Below are positions 32,028 to 44,329 of a stretch of DNA of 64,000 bases, piece by piece; the stretch's first letter is position 1, and each line of letters opens with the position of its first letter. This stretch comes from Channa striata (Eukaryota > Chordata > Actinopteri > Anabantiformes > Channidae): positions 20,950,001 through 21,014,000 of the forward strand of contig CM065185.1 of assembly GCA_033026295.1 (NCBI GenBank). The letters run 5' to 3'. Both the position numbers and the translations under genes were made by a program. The notes beneath the pieces were generated by a model that saw only the letters and a program-made list of their open reading frames with translations, did not search any database and had not been told where the DNA came from.

Positions 32028-34345
32028 AACTTTATTTATATAGCGCCAATTTACAACAAGGTCATCTCAAGGCACTTTACGCAATAAAGTCAAGACTATA
32101 CAGACGTTTAGAGAAAACCCAACAAATCCCCCTTGAGCAGCTATAGGCAACAGTGGAGAGGAAAAATTCCCTTTACCGGAAGAAACCTCCAGCAGAACCA
32201 GGCTCAGGGTGGGCCGCCATCTGCCTTGACCGGTTGGGGTGAGTGGAAAACACTGGGCAGGTTGGTTGGACCAGTAGCTGTGCACTAGAAGACACAAAAC
32301 TCCAAATTTGGGGACACCTGAGGATGGGGACAGAGAGAGGGAGACAGAGAGGGAGAAAGACGACTACGGGACAAAGAAGACACAGAGTTAATGTCATACA
32401 GTGGTGACATTATAAATGTGGGGTGAGAGGAGAGAGTGAAGAGAAGAGGAAAGTGGCTCAGTGCAGAGTCCCCCAGCAGTCTAAGCCTATAGCAGCATGA
32501 CTATAACCAACTATAAGCTTTATCGAAGAGGAAGGTTTTGAGCCTAGTCTTAAAAGTAGAGAGGGGGTCTGCTTCCCGAATCAGGACTGGGAGCTGGTTC
32601 CACAGGAGAGGAGCTTGATACCTAAAGGCTCTGCCTCCCATTCTACTTTTGGAAATTCTGGGAACCACAAGTAGGCCTGCATTTTGGGACCGAAGTGGTC
32701 TATTAGGATGATATGGAACTAGGAGATCTTTTAGATATGATGGGGCTTAACCGTTTAGAGCTTTATAGGTAAGAAGAAGGATTTTAAATTCTATTCTACA
32801 TTTAATGGGAAGCCAATGGAGAGAAGCTAATGAGGGTGAAATATGTTCTCTCTTACCAGTCCCAGTCAGCAACCTTGCTGCAGCATTTTGGATTAATTGA
32901 AGGCTTTTTAGAGAGTTACTGGGGCAGCCTGAAAGTAGAGAATTACAGTAGTCCAATCCAGAAGTAACAAATGCATGAATCAATTTTTCAGCATCTCTTT
33001 GAGACAGGATGCTCCTAATTTCGGCAATGTTCCGTAGGTGGATGAAGGCTGTTCTAGAGATTTCTTTTATGTGTGAGGTAAATGACAAATCCTGGTCAAA
33101 AATGACTCCAGGATTCCTTGCAGTACTACTGGGAGCAAGAGTTATGTCATTTAAAGTAGCAATATGGTTAGAAAACATGTTTCTTAGACTTTTATGCCCA
33201 AATACAATAACTTCAGTTTTATCAGAGTTTAGAAGAAGGAAATTATACGTCATCCAGTCCCTTATGTCTTTTAGACATGCTTGTAGTTTGACTAATTTAT
33301 TTGTTTCATCAGGTTTCATAGATAGATATAACTGCGTGTCATCAGCGTAGCAGTGAAAATTTACAGAGTGTTTTCTAATAATGTTGCCAAGGGGAGACAT
33401 ATATAGAGTAAAGAGTATTGGTCCTAACACAGAGCCTTGTGGAATTCCATAACTAACTTTTGTGTATTTGGAAGATTCATCATTAACGTGAGTAAATTGG
33501 AATCTATCTGATAGATACGATTTAAACCAATTTAGTGCAGTTCCTTTAATTCCAATAACTTGTTCTAGTCTCTGTAATAATATTCTGTGGTTGTCAATGG
33601 TGCCAAATGCAGCACTAAGATCAAGCAGAACTAGTATAGAGACAAGTCCATTATCTGAGGCCAGAAGAAGATCGTTGGTGACTTTAATCAGTGCGGTTTC
33701 TGTGCTATGATGAACTCTAAATCCTGATTCTTCAAACAAGTCGTTTCTGTGCAGGTGGTCACATAATTGCTTTGCAACTACTTTTTCAAGTATTTTAGAA
33801 ATAAAGGGGAGATTGGATATTGGTCTGTAATTGGCTAAGACACCTGGATCCAGACTAGTTTTTTTAGTAAAGGTTTGATTACAGCTACCTTATAGGCCTT
33901 TGGTACATATCCTGTTTGTAAAGATAGATTAATGATATCTAATACGAACGTGTCTAATAAGGGTAGAGCATCTTTGAGCAGTCTAACTGGAATAGGGTCT
34001 AGCAGACATGTTGTTGGTTTAGATGCCATAATAGTTGAAGTTAACTCAGCAAGATCTATGGGCACAAAGCAGTCTAAAAGGGACTGAGGACTTACTGATG
34101 ATTCTAATACTGCTGTATGTATGGGGAGGGTCTGGTGAATTTTGTTTCTAATACCTACGATTTTGTTTGTGAAGAAGGTCATGAAGTCATTGCGTTGAGG
34201 TAATACTAGTCTCAGCTGAACTATGGCTCTAAGTCAGCCTGGCTACAGTGCTGAAAAGAAACCGGGGGTTGTTCTTGTTTTCCTCTATTAGTGATGAATA
34301 ATATGCTGTTCTGGCTTTACGGAGTGGAACGCCACTTCCTTTCTA
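32028..34345 (-). mobile_element. L2-A: L2/Maui-type LINE, 5' truncated
   Basis: On the minus strand it reads from a linker (YYSSLIEENKNNPRFLFSTV) into the RT: KPTTCLLDPIPVRLLKDALP, ANYRPISNLPFISKILEK, FRVHHSTETALIKVTNDLL, LDLSAAFGTIDN, GIPQGSVLGPILFTLYMSPL, FHCYADDTQLYL. The C-terminal ILSQRDAEKLIHAFVTSGLD follows. A 3' region of about 700 bp ends at the ttatttata of 32,028. One A is missing from an A-run near 33,862, shifting the frame, and the catalytic-core LDLSAAFDT has G for D. The element is inactive, and the endonuclease is absent. Confidence 0.9.
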
Positions 34346-35423
34346 GTTATTATCCTTTTACAATGATGAAGTATCTCATGTAACAGTAATTTGACGTCTG
34401 CCTACAGTGTTGATGTCAGAGAAAAGACATTTTACAACATTTCGTTATTATCAGAGATTTAGTTCGATGAAACAGTTTATTCTTGTTTAGTTCTAGTAGT
34501 TCATTCTACTAGACTTAGTGAGTTAAACAATCCCACGTGACTTCACTTAGGCAATTGATTCTGTGGATCACAGGCGGTAAATTTGGGGATTGAACAGCAC
34601 CAGCAGATGAAAGTTTGAGGTTGCAAAGGAATTAATAAACAAAGACGGCGATAACAGTGGCGTTTAGCGAGATACAGAGAGGGAGAGATGCAAGCTCAGG
34701 TTCAAAATTCTAGCAGGACAAGCTAGAGCTCAAGTTAGTTTAATATATGAGGGGAAGAATATGAGCCTCTAAAATTGTTAGGATATGTCTAGATTTTTTA
34801 CCTGTTAAATGCTTGAGACTTCAGAGTCAAGTTGTAAAAGAGAAGTTTTTTTATGCCTTTCCTTCATTTATTTTATTTTTCCAAAGTTAAGCACTTTATT
34901 TGAACATTTTTATTCTTGCTTATTTTGAAAAGCAGCCCTGCTTTTATTTCATATATTAGATAACATTGTAAATATATGCTCAGTTCGATGATGGATAACA
35001 ATAAATTTGTTGAAATATGTTTTTGAATTGTACTGAATTCATTTGATTTGACAGTCAAGTATTGATTACATGCAGGCTGCTTAATAATACATCACTGTAA
35101 ATAGTTGGACCCAGCATTGAACCCTGTGGTTCACCACGAGATAACAGCTGAGAAAAAAGTAAAACAGAAACTTCTTTTACTGATAAAAACATAAGATATC
35201 AGTATTCAGATTTATTATTCCAATATATTGATGGGGAGTTTGTCCACAAACCCAAGTTTTTATCTACAGGCAGTTTAGAGTCTCCAGTTAAACCAGCTGC
35301 CGGTCTTTGGACTGTAGTTTCAAAACGACATTGATGTCATCCGAAATATCACATTGTCTGTCATTCTGAGTTTGATCTTCTTTTCTTTACTGTCATAAAC
35401 TGTCACAGTGTAACAGTGTGTGT
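34346..35423. repeat. V13 downstream block
   Basis: Matches 27,616-28,763 and 53,150-54,870, but lacks the solo nonamer relic and has a shorter end. A LINE RT relic (ggacccagcattgaaccctg) is near 35,108. No gene is seen. Confidence 0.6.
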
Positions 35424-35470
35424 CTCCCTCTAGTGGACGTTGTGGAGTATTGTGTTGTCTTTGCTCCAAA

Positions 35471-35508
35471 GGTTTTTGTACAGACTTGTGCTGTTTCCTT
35501 TCACTGTG
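35471..35508 (-). other. V13 RSS (22-bp spacer)
   Basis: Heptamer CACAGTG (35,502-35,508), nonamer ACAAAAACC (35,471-35,479), one substitution in the spacer next to the heptamer (AAGG for CAGG); CTCF-like core at 35,424-35,436. Confidence 0.9.
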
Positions 35509-35937
35509 GGCTGCAGAGCACAGTAGTACACAGCAGAGTCAGACAATGCAGCAGACGAGATCTGCAGATAGACTTGAGTTTTATCTTCACTGACTCTGGC
35601 TGACAGGTTGGACTTTGTTTCATTTTTTGTTCCATAATGTGAGATGAGGAGCTTTGGAGGTTTTCCTGGATATTGTCGATACCAGTAGAAGTAGTTAGTA
35701 GATGAAAAACTGGGGTGTTTGTAGGACAGAGTAACGTTTCTGTCTTCTAAAGTGAACTGTTCCTTGTTGACAGGAGTGAGATCTTCACAGCTGACACCTG
35801 AACAAAGAAATAACTTTGTTAGAACATGTTGAAAAATCCAGACAGTTACTTCTATTCCTGATGATGTTTTCATGAATCTTACCTTTCAGAATGGATAATA
35901 ATAGTAGATGATGGACATAATACTTCAATGACAGCAT
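35509..35937 (-). CDS. V13: TCR alpha/delta-type V segment, group A
   Basis: Leader exon 35,883-35,937; V exon 35,509-35,797. It begins GVSCEDLTPVNKEQF, with the Cys-to-Tyr change (TLSYKHP), YFYWYRQYPGKPPKLL, NETKSNLSARVSEDKTQ in FR3 and LSDSAVYYCALQ. The FR3 matches group B (V9, V12) and V1, while the 5' half matches V8, V10 and V14, so the exon looks mosaic. The frame is open. CAGGAAGT at 35,978-35,985. Confidence 0.9.
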
Positions 35938-35985
35938 GTTGACTGTGTTTGTGCTTTGTGTGTTAAACTGTGCTGAACAGGAAGT

Positions 35986-36589
35986 TTCTCTCTCTTCTAA
36001 AGATCCGTAACAGCTCAGCTCCTCCCTCAGTCTCTGTCTTCTTCCATCCAGCTCCTGTGAAATACTGCAAGGCTCCACATTAGGTCTTTTGTTTCTTCTA
36101 TATATCTGCTTCCTTTGGGGTCAGTTTAAAAAAAAAATCATTTTCCTTATCGTTGTTTTGTTTGACCTCCTGCTGAAATCTGGTGATTCCTGCTGCTTTA
36201 ACGTCATAACTGCTTTGAGGACATAAAATCCTGGATGGTCAAAATCTTCCAACAGCTGAATCACAATAACTGAAGTCTTAATCTCTGACCCTACAGACGA
36301 CTCCTCAACTACATTTAACTTTCCTGCGTCATTGTCATGAACAAAGAAATCTTGTTATTTTACATCCTGGTTTCTTTCATCTGGGCTAAAGATGAATTAT
36401 TTGGAGATCATAGTTCATGCTTTGGTTTTGGTTTGCTTTGATTATAGCAGCTCTCTGTATGTAGGAATCAGTCAGTCGGACTTTCTCACCTGCAGCAGCA
36501 ACAAAATGGAGAAACCAAATCTCCTCTTTAGTGGCCTCTCTTTAACTGCTTACCAGTAAGTTAGAACATTGATTTCCAAAGTCATTATT
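35986..36589. other. Intergenic upstream of V13, no gene seen
   Basis: Similarity to the V8 and V14 promoters ends near 36,040. The rest shows no duplicate or coding pattern. Confidence 0.35.
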
Positions 36590-36910
36590 TATGATTTTGT
36601 TTTGTACCAGGTCACATCTCTTAACTCTTTCGTCCATCACTTCTCTCCTTTTAGTAAAACTAGTTCAAATCAGGTCACCAAGAATTTTTAATTGTTCGCC
36701 CCAAATTATGGAACAGTTTCTCACTGACAGCTCGATTGTCCACCTCTATTACTTTTTAAAAACCTGTACTTTCTTTAGACTTCTTTCTCTTTCCAGACAT
36801 TATGGACTAATCTTATATTTGTTCCTGTGTTTTAATGTCATTGCTAAATATCTCCGTCTGTGAAGGACTTTGAATAACAGATATTCGTTTTTAAATGTGC
36901 TCTATAAATA
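36590..36910 (+). mobile_element. LINE C-terminus and 3' end relic
   Basis: A decayed plus-strand frame (VQIRSPRIFNCSPQIMEQF) resembles the RSxxxRxFSxxAPxLWNxLP end of CR1/L2-type LINEs. It is followed by a 3' end finishing tgctctataaata. The weak residue match leaves the family open. Confidence 0.45.
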
Positions 36911-36984
36911 AGCTCTTAACTTCACAATATAGTTTTTAATGTTATATTTGTCATTTTCATCACCTCAAACAATCGAAACTGTGT

Positions 36985-38085
36985 CATCACAAACAAACTT
37001 CACATTGTTCTGTCATTAGCTATGAGCCTTTTTATTGCCCCGCGAGTTCTCACTGTTTATTCTCGTTTGTGTTTACATTCCGCCGCAAGGCCGAGATACT
37101 CGGACAAACCCGGGCGCCTTGGTTATTGTGTTTGATGACTTTAACAAAGGTAATCTCTCGCACCAACTTCCCAAATACACACAGTTACTAAGTGGCCGAC
37201 CAGAGAGGAAAAAGAGCTGGACCACTGCTACACCACCATCAGTGGAGCTTATCAGACTGAAAACTCTGTGGAGGAACCTCAGGAGTGTTTGGACTGTACA
37301 AACTGGGATGTTTTTAGATCTGCCACCAACAGTCTGTATGAATCACACAGACACTGTGACATCCTACATCAGCTTCTCTGAGGACAGTGTCATTCCATCA
37401 CAACAAAGGGTGAGTTATAACAACGACAAACCCTGGTTCACAGCCAAACTCAGACAGCTGACGTCAGAGAAAGCGTCTGCATTCAGAAGTTGGGACATAG
37501 ACAAATACAGAGAGACTAAGTACAAATTTAATAACGAGGTGAGCAGAGCTAAATCTGTGCATGGCAAGAAAATGGAGCAGCAATTCTCAGCCAACAACTC
37601 TGTCTGGAAAGGGCTTCTGGCTGTCACCAATTACAGGCAGAGATCCCCCCACTCTGTGAACGACCAGCGCCTGACCAACAGCCTAAATGAGTTCTACTGC
37701 CGCTTTGACAGACAATGGGACAGACCTGAGACCCCCCCGTCAGCCATTAATCATCAGCACCCCCATCCCCTTCCACCCTTAAGCACTGTGCCAATCAGCT
37801 GTCTCCAGTGTTCACAGACATTTTCAACTCCTCACTGGAGACCTGTCATGTGCCAGTCTGCTTTAAGGCTTCAACCATCGTGCCAGCACCTAAAAAACCA
37901 AGGATCACAGAACTCACTGACTACAGACCCATTGCCCTGACTTCTGTGTTCTTGAAGTCTTTTGAACGCCTCATCTTATCTCACCTCAAGGACATTACAG
38001 ATCGCCTTCTGGACCCCCAACATTTCACCTACAGAGCCAACAGATCTGTAGCTGCAAACTTGGCCCTCCACTTCATCCTCAGCTG
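36985..38085 (+). mobile_element. Rex1-like LINE fragment (endonuclease end to early RT)
   Basis: A long plus-strand frame carries the end of an AP endonuclease (VCVYIPPQ, VIVFDDFNKGNLSHQLPKY) and a linker (WFTAKLRQLTSEKASAF, LNEFYCRFD). After a frameshift near 37,800 comes the start of an RT (VFTDIFNSSLETCHVPVCFK, TDYRPIALTSVFLKSFERL, LDPQHFTYRANRS). It stops inside the RT at 38,085, fused to a group D promoter block. The closest relative in this window is the 58.9-kb LINE. Confidence 0.82.
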
Positions 38086-38160
38086 ATTGTGCTTTTAGTT
38101 CCTCAGACGTTTCTGCTCTGGACACACAAAGGATCTCATTGGTTGACGTGGACACTTGGG
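38086..38160 (-). promoter_or_regulatory. Orphan group D V promoter fragment
   Basis: Matches the upstream region of V2, V7 and V16, including CCACGTCAACCAAT at 38,138-38,151, but no leader or V follows. On the expected downstream side lies the LINE fragment. It is a relic of a group D segment removed by rearrangement. Confidence 0.65.
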
Positions 38161-39066
38161 TGGGATCAACTAATAATCCTGAAGACATAGGGGAGGAATT
38201 TATTATCATGAGCAGTCAGGACAACCTGCACACTTGAATGTCTCTTCTTCCACCTAGTGGAAGTGAACTAAAACCTAAATCATATGTTGTCGACTCACTG
38301 GACATTTTAAAGTGTTGACTGTCTGTGTTTGCTGAGTATTTGAACCAGGACGTATTTAAACCTGTTGTTGGATTATTTTGGTATTTGGCTTCAGGTTAGG
38401 AGATTTTCCTCTAAGCTTCTGATTTCTGTCTGTTTTCTGTTCAGACTTTTACATTATGTGAAAGTGTGAAGAGCAGAGATCTGAGCCAGTTTTCTTTAGA
38501 TTATGATCATTAGTGGTTTTCCAACCCTCACAGAAATACGTTCACACATCCTGAAACATCGGCCCAGTTCAGGACCACAGCAGCATGTGGTAAGTCTGCA
38601 GGCTCTGGTTTAAGTGGTGGTCCATCGGGGTCTAGAGAACAGGTTGAACTTGACTCAGAGGAAACAGTTAAAGTGAATGGCAGTAGCTGTGCTGATACTG
38701 GAAGTGTCCAAACTCTGGTTGGTCCATCAGTGCTGAAGGAAGGTCACCAGGTTTAGGGGGCGGGTCTTTCTTTACCGTGTGTCCATGGAGACAAACAGGG
38801 GTCATGAGCTTAGATTTTTCCTGTCCAGCAGCAGCTCTGAGTCTAGACTCTAATGTTACTGAGGAACATGGTCACCATGGAAACACAGTGTTTTTCAAAG
38901 CGATTAGGGATCATGGATGATGATGACTGAGTTGATCTTTGTCCTGTGACAAAAGATGTCTGGTTGTGTGAAGCAGTTTGAGCTTTAAAGCTACAAAAGT
39001 AATGGAGAGAAAGAAAATGTTTTATGGATGATCTCAGCTGATAGTTGATTTGTCAGTGATAGCGTG
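38161..39066. other. Intergenic, no gene seen
   Basis: No duplicate elsewhere in the window and no coding pattern. The shared V flank starts at about 39,063. Confidence 0.35.
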
Positions 39067-39126
39067 TAACAGTGTGTGTCTCCCTCTAGTGGACGTTGTG
39101 GAGTATTGTGTTGTCTTTGCTCCAAA

Positions 39127-39164
39127 GGTTTTTGTACAGACTTGTGCTGTTTCCTGTCACTGTG
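39127..39164 (-). other. V14 RSS (22-bp spacer)
   Basis: Heptamer CACAGTG (39,158-39,164), nonamer ACAAAAACC (39,127-39,135); CTCF-like core at 39,080-39,092. Confidence 0.9.
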
Positions 39165-39599
39165 GGCCTCACAGCACAGTAGTACACAGCAGAGTCAGAC
39201 ACTGCAGCAGACGAGATGATGATCTTATAGATTTGTTTGTTTTCCACTTTAATCTTGTATCGAAGATGTGGAATAGCTACTTGTCCTGAAGCCGAGTGTG
39301 AGATGAGTAACTCTGGTGGTTTTCCTGGATATTGTCGATACCAGAAGAAATAATCTCTGGCATCAGCTTGTCTGGAGTATTTGTAGGACAGAGTAACGTC
39401 GCTGTCTTCTAAAGTGAACTGTTCCTTGTTGACAGGAGTGAGATCTTCACAGCTGACACCTGAACAAAGAAATAACTTTGTTAGAACATGTTGAAAAATC
39501 CAGACAGTTACTTCTATTCCTGATGATGTTTTCATGAATCTTACCTTTCAGAATGGATAATAATAGTAGATGATGTACATAATACTTCAATGACAGCAT
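39165..39599 (-). CDS. V14: TCR alpha/delta-type V segment, group A
   Basis: Leader exon 39,545-39,599; V exon 39,165-39,459. It has GVSCEDLTPVNKEQF, LSYKYS (Cys to Tyr), CDR1 around RQADARDY, YFFWYRQYPGKPPELL, QVAIPHLRYKIKVENKQ, and the end YYCAVR. The frame is open. The body is nearly the same as V10; the upstream region instead matches V8. CAGGAAGT at 39,640-39,647. Confidence 0.9.
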
Positions 39600-39647
39600 G
39601 TTGACTGTGTTTGTGCTTTGTGTGTTAAACTGTGCTGAACAGGAAGT

Positions 39648-40172
39648 TTCTCTCTCTTCTATAGATCAGTAACAGCTCAGCTCCTCCCTCAGTCTCTGTC
39701 TCCTCTCACTTCGTTCTCTTCTACTTCTTCCTGGTTTATTGACTCTATGATTCTTAAATTCCGTCTTTTGTACCAGCTGCAGGGAGAAAGACGTTGGGGC
39801 AATTGATGATAAACTTATATTTGACAGTAACATTAACTCTGTGTGTGCAAAGGCTCACCAGCGTATGTATTTTTAGCGTAAAGTTAGGAATTTAGAAATT
39901 GATACTACTTTCATAAAAATGTTTTATTCATGTTTTATTTATGTTTTAGTTTTGTATCTGCGGATTGTGTCTCTCATTTAGCTTGTAAAATCATTGTGAG
40001 GTCGTGCAGATAATTGCTGGAACTAACCTTGATGAACTTGGAGGTTGATATAAAAGCAGAGTTTTGATGACAGCCAGCCACTCTTGCAGAATAGAAGCTG
40101 CTTCTATCTGGTCAGAGACTTTCCTTGGCAAAATGTAGGACAAATAGGTTTAAGAATTCAGTTGTCCCAGCT
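39648..40172. repeat. V14 upstream block shared with V8
   Basis: Matches 17,147-17,615 up to about 40,130. The last 40 bp before RTE-B are the sequence that RTE-C replaced at the V8 copy. Confidence 0.55.
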
Positions 40173-40188
40173 TCCATTGTCCTCTTAA
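40173..40188. repeat. Target-site duplication, left copy (RTE-B)
   Basis: tccattgtcctcttaa, matched with small differences by tccattgtccttctaaa at 42,872-42,888. Confidence 0.75.
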
Positions 40189-42871
40189 TCTAGCCACAGG
40201 GGTTGCAGGCTAGTAACTTCTATGCCGGTCACAAGCCCGGATAAATAGAGAGGGTTGCATCAGGAAGGGCATCCAGCGTAAAACTTGCCAAGTACAACCA
40301 TGCGAGTCATCCATACCACTTTCATACAGGATTGGTCGAGGCCCGGGTTAACAATACTGTTGATCGAACAAGGAAAGGAGGCGGAAGGATTCGTGGTCAG
40401 AGAGAGAAGAGGAAAGGCAGGAGCTTAGATCTGAGAGTAGGGACTCTTAACGTTGGCACAATGACAGGGAAAGGTAGAGAGCTGGCAGACATGATGGAGA
40501 GAAGGAAGGTAGATGTACTGTGTGTGCAGGAGACGAGGTGGAAGGGCAGCAAAGCACGTAGTATTGGAGGAGGATACAAACTGTTCTACCATGGTGTGGA
40601 TAGGAAGAGAAACGGAGTACGAGTGATCCTGAAGAGGGAGTTTGTGAACAATGTTCTAGAGGTGAAAAGAGTCTCAGACAGGGTGATGAGCCTAAAGCTA
40701 GAAATCGAAGGGGTGATGGTGAACATAGTCAGTGGGTATGCTCGACAAGTTGGCTGTGAGTTAGAAGAGAAGGAGAGATTCTGGAGTGAGTTTGATGAGG
40801 TCATAGAGAGTATCCCCAGAGGAGAGAGAGTAGTTGTTGGAGCAGACTTTAATGGGCATGTTGATGAGGGGAACAGAGGTGACGAGGAGGTGATGGGCAG
40901 GTTTGGTGCAAAGGAAAGGATTCCAGAAGGACAGATGGTGGTGGACTTTGCTAAGAGGATGGAAATGGCTGTAGTCAACACTTACTTCCAGAAGAGAGAG
41001 GAACACAGAGTGACATACAAAAGTGGAGGTAGGAGTACACAGGTGGACTACATTCTATGTAGACGAGGTCATTTGAGGTTAGTGACTGTAAAGTGGTGGT
41101 AGGAGAGAGTGTAGCCAGACAAAATGAAGAGGGAGGTGGCAAAGGCCAAACACAAAGCTTACAATGAGCTGTATGACAGGTTAGACACGAAGGAAGGAGA
41201 GGCTAGCCAGACAGGTAGATAGGGATGGAAAAGATGTGCAACAGATAAGGGTGATTAAAGACAGAGATGGAAAGGTGCTAACAAGCCAGGAGAGTGTGCA
41301 GAGAAGATGGAAGGAACATTTTGAGGAGCTGATGAATGAGGAAAATGACAGGGAAAGAAGGGAGGAAGATGTGGATGGTGTGGAGCAGGAAATAGCAGAG
41401 ATTAGAAAGGATGAGGTGAGGGAGGCTCTGAAAAGGATGAAGAGCGGAAAGGCTGTTGGTCCTGATGACGTACCTGTGGAGGTGTGGAAGTGTCTAGGAG
41501 AGACAGCAGTGAAGTTTCTGACAAGTCTGTTTAACAGGATTTTAGAGAGTGAGAAGATGCCTGAGGAATGGAGGAGAAGCGTTCTGGTGCAGATCTTTAA
41601 GAACAAGGGTGACATGCAGAACTGCAGCAACTACAGCGGGATAAAGCTGATGAGCCACACAATGAAGCTGTGGGAGAGAGTAGTGGAAGCCAAGCTTAGG
41701 AAGAAGGTGGAGATTTGTGAGCAGCAGTATGGTTTCATGCCCCGTAAGAGCACCACTGATGCCATTTTAAAAGTACAGAGATGGTCAGAAGGAGCTGCAT
41801 TGTGTCTTTGTGGATTTAGAGAAGGCATATGACAGGGTGCCGAGGGAGGAGCTGTGGTACTGTATGAGGTTGTCGGGAGCGGCAGAAAAGTACGTCAGAG
41901 TAGTTCAGGACATGTATGAGAGAAGCATGACGGTGGTGAGATGTGCCGTAGGTCAGACAGAGGAGTTCAAGGTGGAGGTGGGACTACACCAAGCATCGGC
42001 TTTGAGTCCCTTCTTGTTTGCTATGCTGATGGACAGGTTGAAAGATGAGGTCAGACAGGAATCTCCCTGGACAATGATGTTTGCAGATGACATTGTGATT
42101 TGCACTGAGAGTAGAGAGCTGGTGGAGGAACAGGTGGATAGGTGGAGGTTTGCTCTGGAAAGAAGAGGCATGAAATTCAGTCGTAGCAAGACAGAATACA
42201 TGTGTGTAAACGAGAGGGATCCAGGTAGAAGTGTGAGGTTACAGGGGGCTGAGGTGAAGAAGGTGCAGGAGTTTAAGTACTTGGGGTCAACAGTTCAGTG
42301 TGATGGGGAGTGTGGAAAAGAGGTGAATAGGCGAGTGCAGGCGGGTTGGAGTGGGTGGAGGAAAGTGTCAGGAGTGTTGTGTGACAGAAGAGTGTCAGCA
42401 AGACTCAAAGGAAAGGTGTACAGGACAGTGGTGAGACCAGCTCTGCTCTATGGGTTAGAGACAGTAGCAGTGAGAAAGAGACAAGGGGCAGAGATGGAAG
42501 CAGCAGAGATGAAGATGTTGAGGTTCTCATTAGGAGTGACAAGGTTGGACAGAATAAGGAACGAGCTCATCAGAGGGACAGCGCACGTTACCTGTGTTAG
42601 CAACAAATTCAGAGAGGCCAGATTGAGATGGTTTGGACATGTGCAGAGGAGGGATAGTGAATATATTGGTAGAAGGATGTTGGAGATGGAGCTTCCAGGC
42701 AAGAGGGCGAGAGGACGACCAAGGAGGAGATATATGGATGTTCTAACAGAGGACATGAGGTTAGCTGTTGTCAGAGAGGAAGATGCCCAGGATAGAGTGA
42801 AGTGGAAAAGGATGATTCGCTGTGGCGACCCCTGATGGGAAAAGCCCAAAGAGTAGTAGTAGTAGTAATAG
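40189..42871 (+). mobile_element. RTE-B: RTE-clade LINE with internal deletion
   Basis: Starts tctagccacaggggttgcag like RTE-A and ends in an (AGT)n tail after gacccctgatgggaaaag. The endonuclease frame (40,332-41,102) has LRVGTLNVGTMTGKGREL, GADFNGHVDEGNRGDEE and STQVDYILC. A deletion near 41,105-41,215 removes much of the linker between endonuclease and RT. The RT then runs to 42,835 with KAVGPDDVPVEVWK, DLEKAYDRVPRE, LHQASALSPFLFAMLMD, MMFADDIVIC and FKYLGSTV, interrupted by a deletion and frameshift near 41,765-41,830. It is inactive but close in sequence to RTE-A. Confidence 0.92.
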
Positions 42872-44329
42872 TCCATTGTCCTTCTAAATAGCATTAAATG
42901 ACTCCTTCAACTTCACCGTGTTTGTGATGCTTTTATCATCACTAACAACCTACTGATCTTGGCACATCTTGTTCTAACATCTGCTGGACTTTAAACACTG
43001 CAGGTCCTGATTCACAGCTAAAAGTTGGTGTTGATTAAAGGTGCCCACACACAACAAGCAATTATCTTGTTGATTTTACTCAGTTTAATTAAAACTGTGT
43101 ATGTGTTCACTGAATCAGAAGCTTAAAGATACAAATTCACATGGTCTTTGTCCACTTGATCCTCATTGGGAATGTTGTCTTCCAGCTTCTGATTCACTGA
43201 ACATCCAGGTATTCAGCAGCATAAAAGCCGAACCAATGACAGTAAAGGTCGATAGACCAGGCTCAGCCATTTAAAAGAGACGGTTTGGGAACCCGATATT
43301 CTGGTTGCTTCGTGTCCTGTGCGTTTATCATGGTCTAGTCACTGACAGAGAGCACAGTTCATCAGTGTCCATGTGAGAGTTTGTAAAACTTTAGTAAAAC
43401 AGCTGAGCACCATGATGTGAATGTTACAGTTAATAAATAGAAATGTAGTTCTTCACAATTTGTTGTCCCCAGGTTTTTTTGGTCCATTTGTTGGAAAATA
43501 TTGTCCTCAGTCAGGGACAGGTTTCCTCAGCACCTGGGTCAGTGTCTGTGTCCATATCAATGCCAGAGTCTGGGTGGACATGTGAGCTGCAAACAGAGCT
43601 TCTTGTTTTAAGGTGGGTCAAGAAGATCTGCAGCAGCTAGAGCTTTAGCTGACGATGGTTTGACAAATTAATTCACTCTAATTTCCTTCGTAGGTTCCAC
43701 AGTCCACATTGTTGGTGACTCTTCTTGTCTTGTCTCTAGTGAAAACTGCAGTTTATAAAAAGTCCAGGCTGCTGGTTGCTGTCCACGTTTGTCCATGAAC
43801 TGCAGTTTATTCAGGTTTCATGCAGGTTTGTCGCACTCCAGAACTTGTTGTGTTGTTGTCAGGTGTGTGCTGCTTCCACTGTGTCAGGCCACAAATCTGT
43901 CTTCAAGTCTTCAGGTGAGTCTCCACCTTCACGGTGTGAGCTGGAAAGAATCTGATTGAAAGTAAAAATGCAAACGGGAACAAGCAGCAAACTCAATCAC
44001 GAAATGTTCTGTAGCAAACTGACCAAATGAAACTTTGACAGGACGTGTCAGCAGAAGTTCAGGCACGAAGAGAGACACACTAGCAAAGAGCATAACCAAG
44101 GGAAGTCCTTACAAACATGTGTGATCGATAACGTAGAGCAGGTGTGATTGCTGGAGTCAGCTGAGGAGCTGAACCAAAAGGGTGGGAGATGGAATGGGAG
44201 GGGAACATGGGGGACACATACAGCACAAGATGAAAAACCAAAAGATGATCATAGAAACTAAACTATAAGAGAAACCAAAACCCTTAACTGCTTAACTACA
44301 CAACAGGCTGAATCTGGCTGTCAAGTTTT
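42872..44329. other. V-free intergenic stretch, no gene seen
   Basis: No duplicate in the window, no V signals and no coding pattern. Short open frames have no recognisable motif. Confidence 0.35.
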
